Origin: JBBSBR01 sp038251135
GTDB taxonomy: Bacteria > Patescibacteriota > Saccharimonadia > UBA4664
Assembly (NCBI GenBank): GCA_038251135.1
Contig: JBBSBR010000034.1
Span: forward strand, 1 to 5,859
DNA: 5,859 nt
Reading direction: 5' to 3'
Shown here: piece after piece, positions 5,725-5,859 of the stretch
How positions within the stretch are numbered: position 1 is the first letter of the stretch
Layout of the letters: each line of letters starts with the position of its first letter
Program-made: the position numbers and the translations under genes
The notes under the pieces: model-generated
Databases searched by the model: none
Told to the model about the DNA's origin: nothing
Seen by the model: only the letters and a program-made list of their open reading frames with translations

Positions 5725-5733
5725 AGTGTAGCA
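5725..5733 (-). promoter_or_regulatory. Extended -10 element directly upstream of the ligase-like gene
   Basis: On the minus strand TGC-TACACT ends 7 nt before the ATG at 5717, so initiation would fall at or beside the start codon and give a leaderless mRNA. No -35 match is seen at 17 nt. No Shine-Dalgarno lies before the ATG, which agrees with this reading. Confidence 0.45.
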
Positions 5734-5788
5734 GAACCGAGATTGGTATCGGAGTGTGATCGAATGAAGCCTGATGCAGTTTGTACAA

Positions 5789-5817
5789 ATTATATTTGCG
5801 TCCGGAAAGACCGTCAG
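5789..5817 (-). promoter_or_regulatory. Second, upstream promoter candidate for the ligase-like gene
   Basis: On the minus strand CTGACG (5812-5817, 4/6 match to TTGACA) and a perfect TATAAT (5789-5794) are separated by exactly 17 nt. Initiation near 5782 would give a leader of about 65 nt. Two short palindromes overlap it: TTTGTACAAA (5780-5789) and CAAAT-TAT-ATTTG (5786-5798), which could be an operator. No gene is seen from 5718 to the window end. Confidence 0.45.
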
Positions 5818-5859
5818 TTTGGCGATGACCGATAGACTGCAACGATACATTTTTGTTAC

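Noticed and set aside
5764..5835. Short plus-strand ORF (ATG at 5764, about 23 codons) upstream of the ligase gene
   Set aside because: No ribosome site or promoter, too short, and it lies across the likely ligase promoter.

Overview
The window is 5.9 kb from a bacterial chromosome, GC roughly in the low fifties per cent by eye. It looks like ordinary housekeeping and cell-envelope sequence: no mobile element, CRISPR array or phage gene is visible. Every protein gene lies on the minus strand; the single tRNA gene is on the plus strand. The small compact genes, the NDP kinase with extra loops near the active site, the CCA-encoding tRNA and the apparently leaderless starts suggest a Patescibacteria/CPR-like lineage (for example Saccharibacteria). 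That placement is inference; no marker here settles it. The standard genetic code fits: the genes end in TAA or TAG, and no long reading frame needs UGA as a sense codon.

Left edge (1-437): the first 51 codons of a membrane protein, probably with a bacterial PH-like domain, run off the window. Divergent from it is tRNA-Arg(CCU), with its own promoter and a strong intrinsic terminator that begins on the last base of the encoded CCA. Around the terminator hairpin lies a larger inverted repeat in which the tRNA T-arm has a near-perfect inverted copy downstream.

Centre (438-3627): a likely operon read right to left: DedA-family protein, second DedA-family protein, M16 zinc peptidase, nucleoside diphosphate kinase. 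The joints are tight: a 1-nt stop/start overlap, a 36-nt gap with a good ribosome binding site, and a 2-nt gap. A TATAAT box sits upstream, just before a possible 35-codon ORF that overlaps the first DedA gene by an ATGA. The second DedA protein lacks both arginines of the family's R-x5-R membrane motif, while its neighbour keeps them.

Right side (3822-5859): a 631-residue O-antigen-ligase/polymerase-like membrane protein with a C-terminal TPR-like region, preceded by two candidate promoters.

The proteins could be linked through the envelope: ligases of this kind use undecaprenyl-linked glycans, and some DedA proteins recycle undecaprenyl phosphate. That link is inference. The most notable pattern is that all three operon-leading minus-strand starts (155, 3614, 5717) have a -10-like hexamer 6-7 nt upstream and no usable Shine-Dalgarno, as expected for leaderless mRNAs, whereas the operon-internal ndk and M16 genes have clear Shine-Dalgarno sequences.
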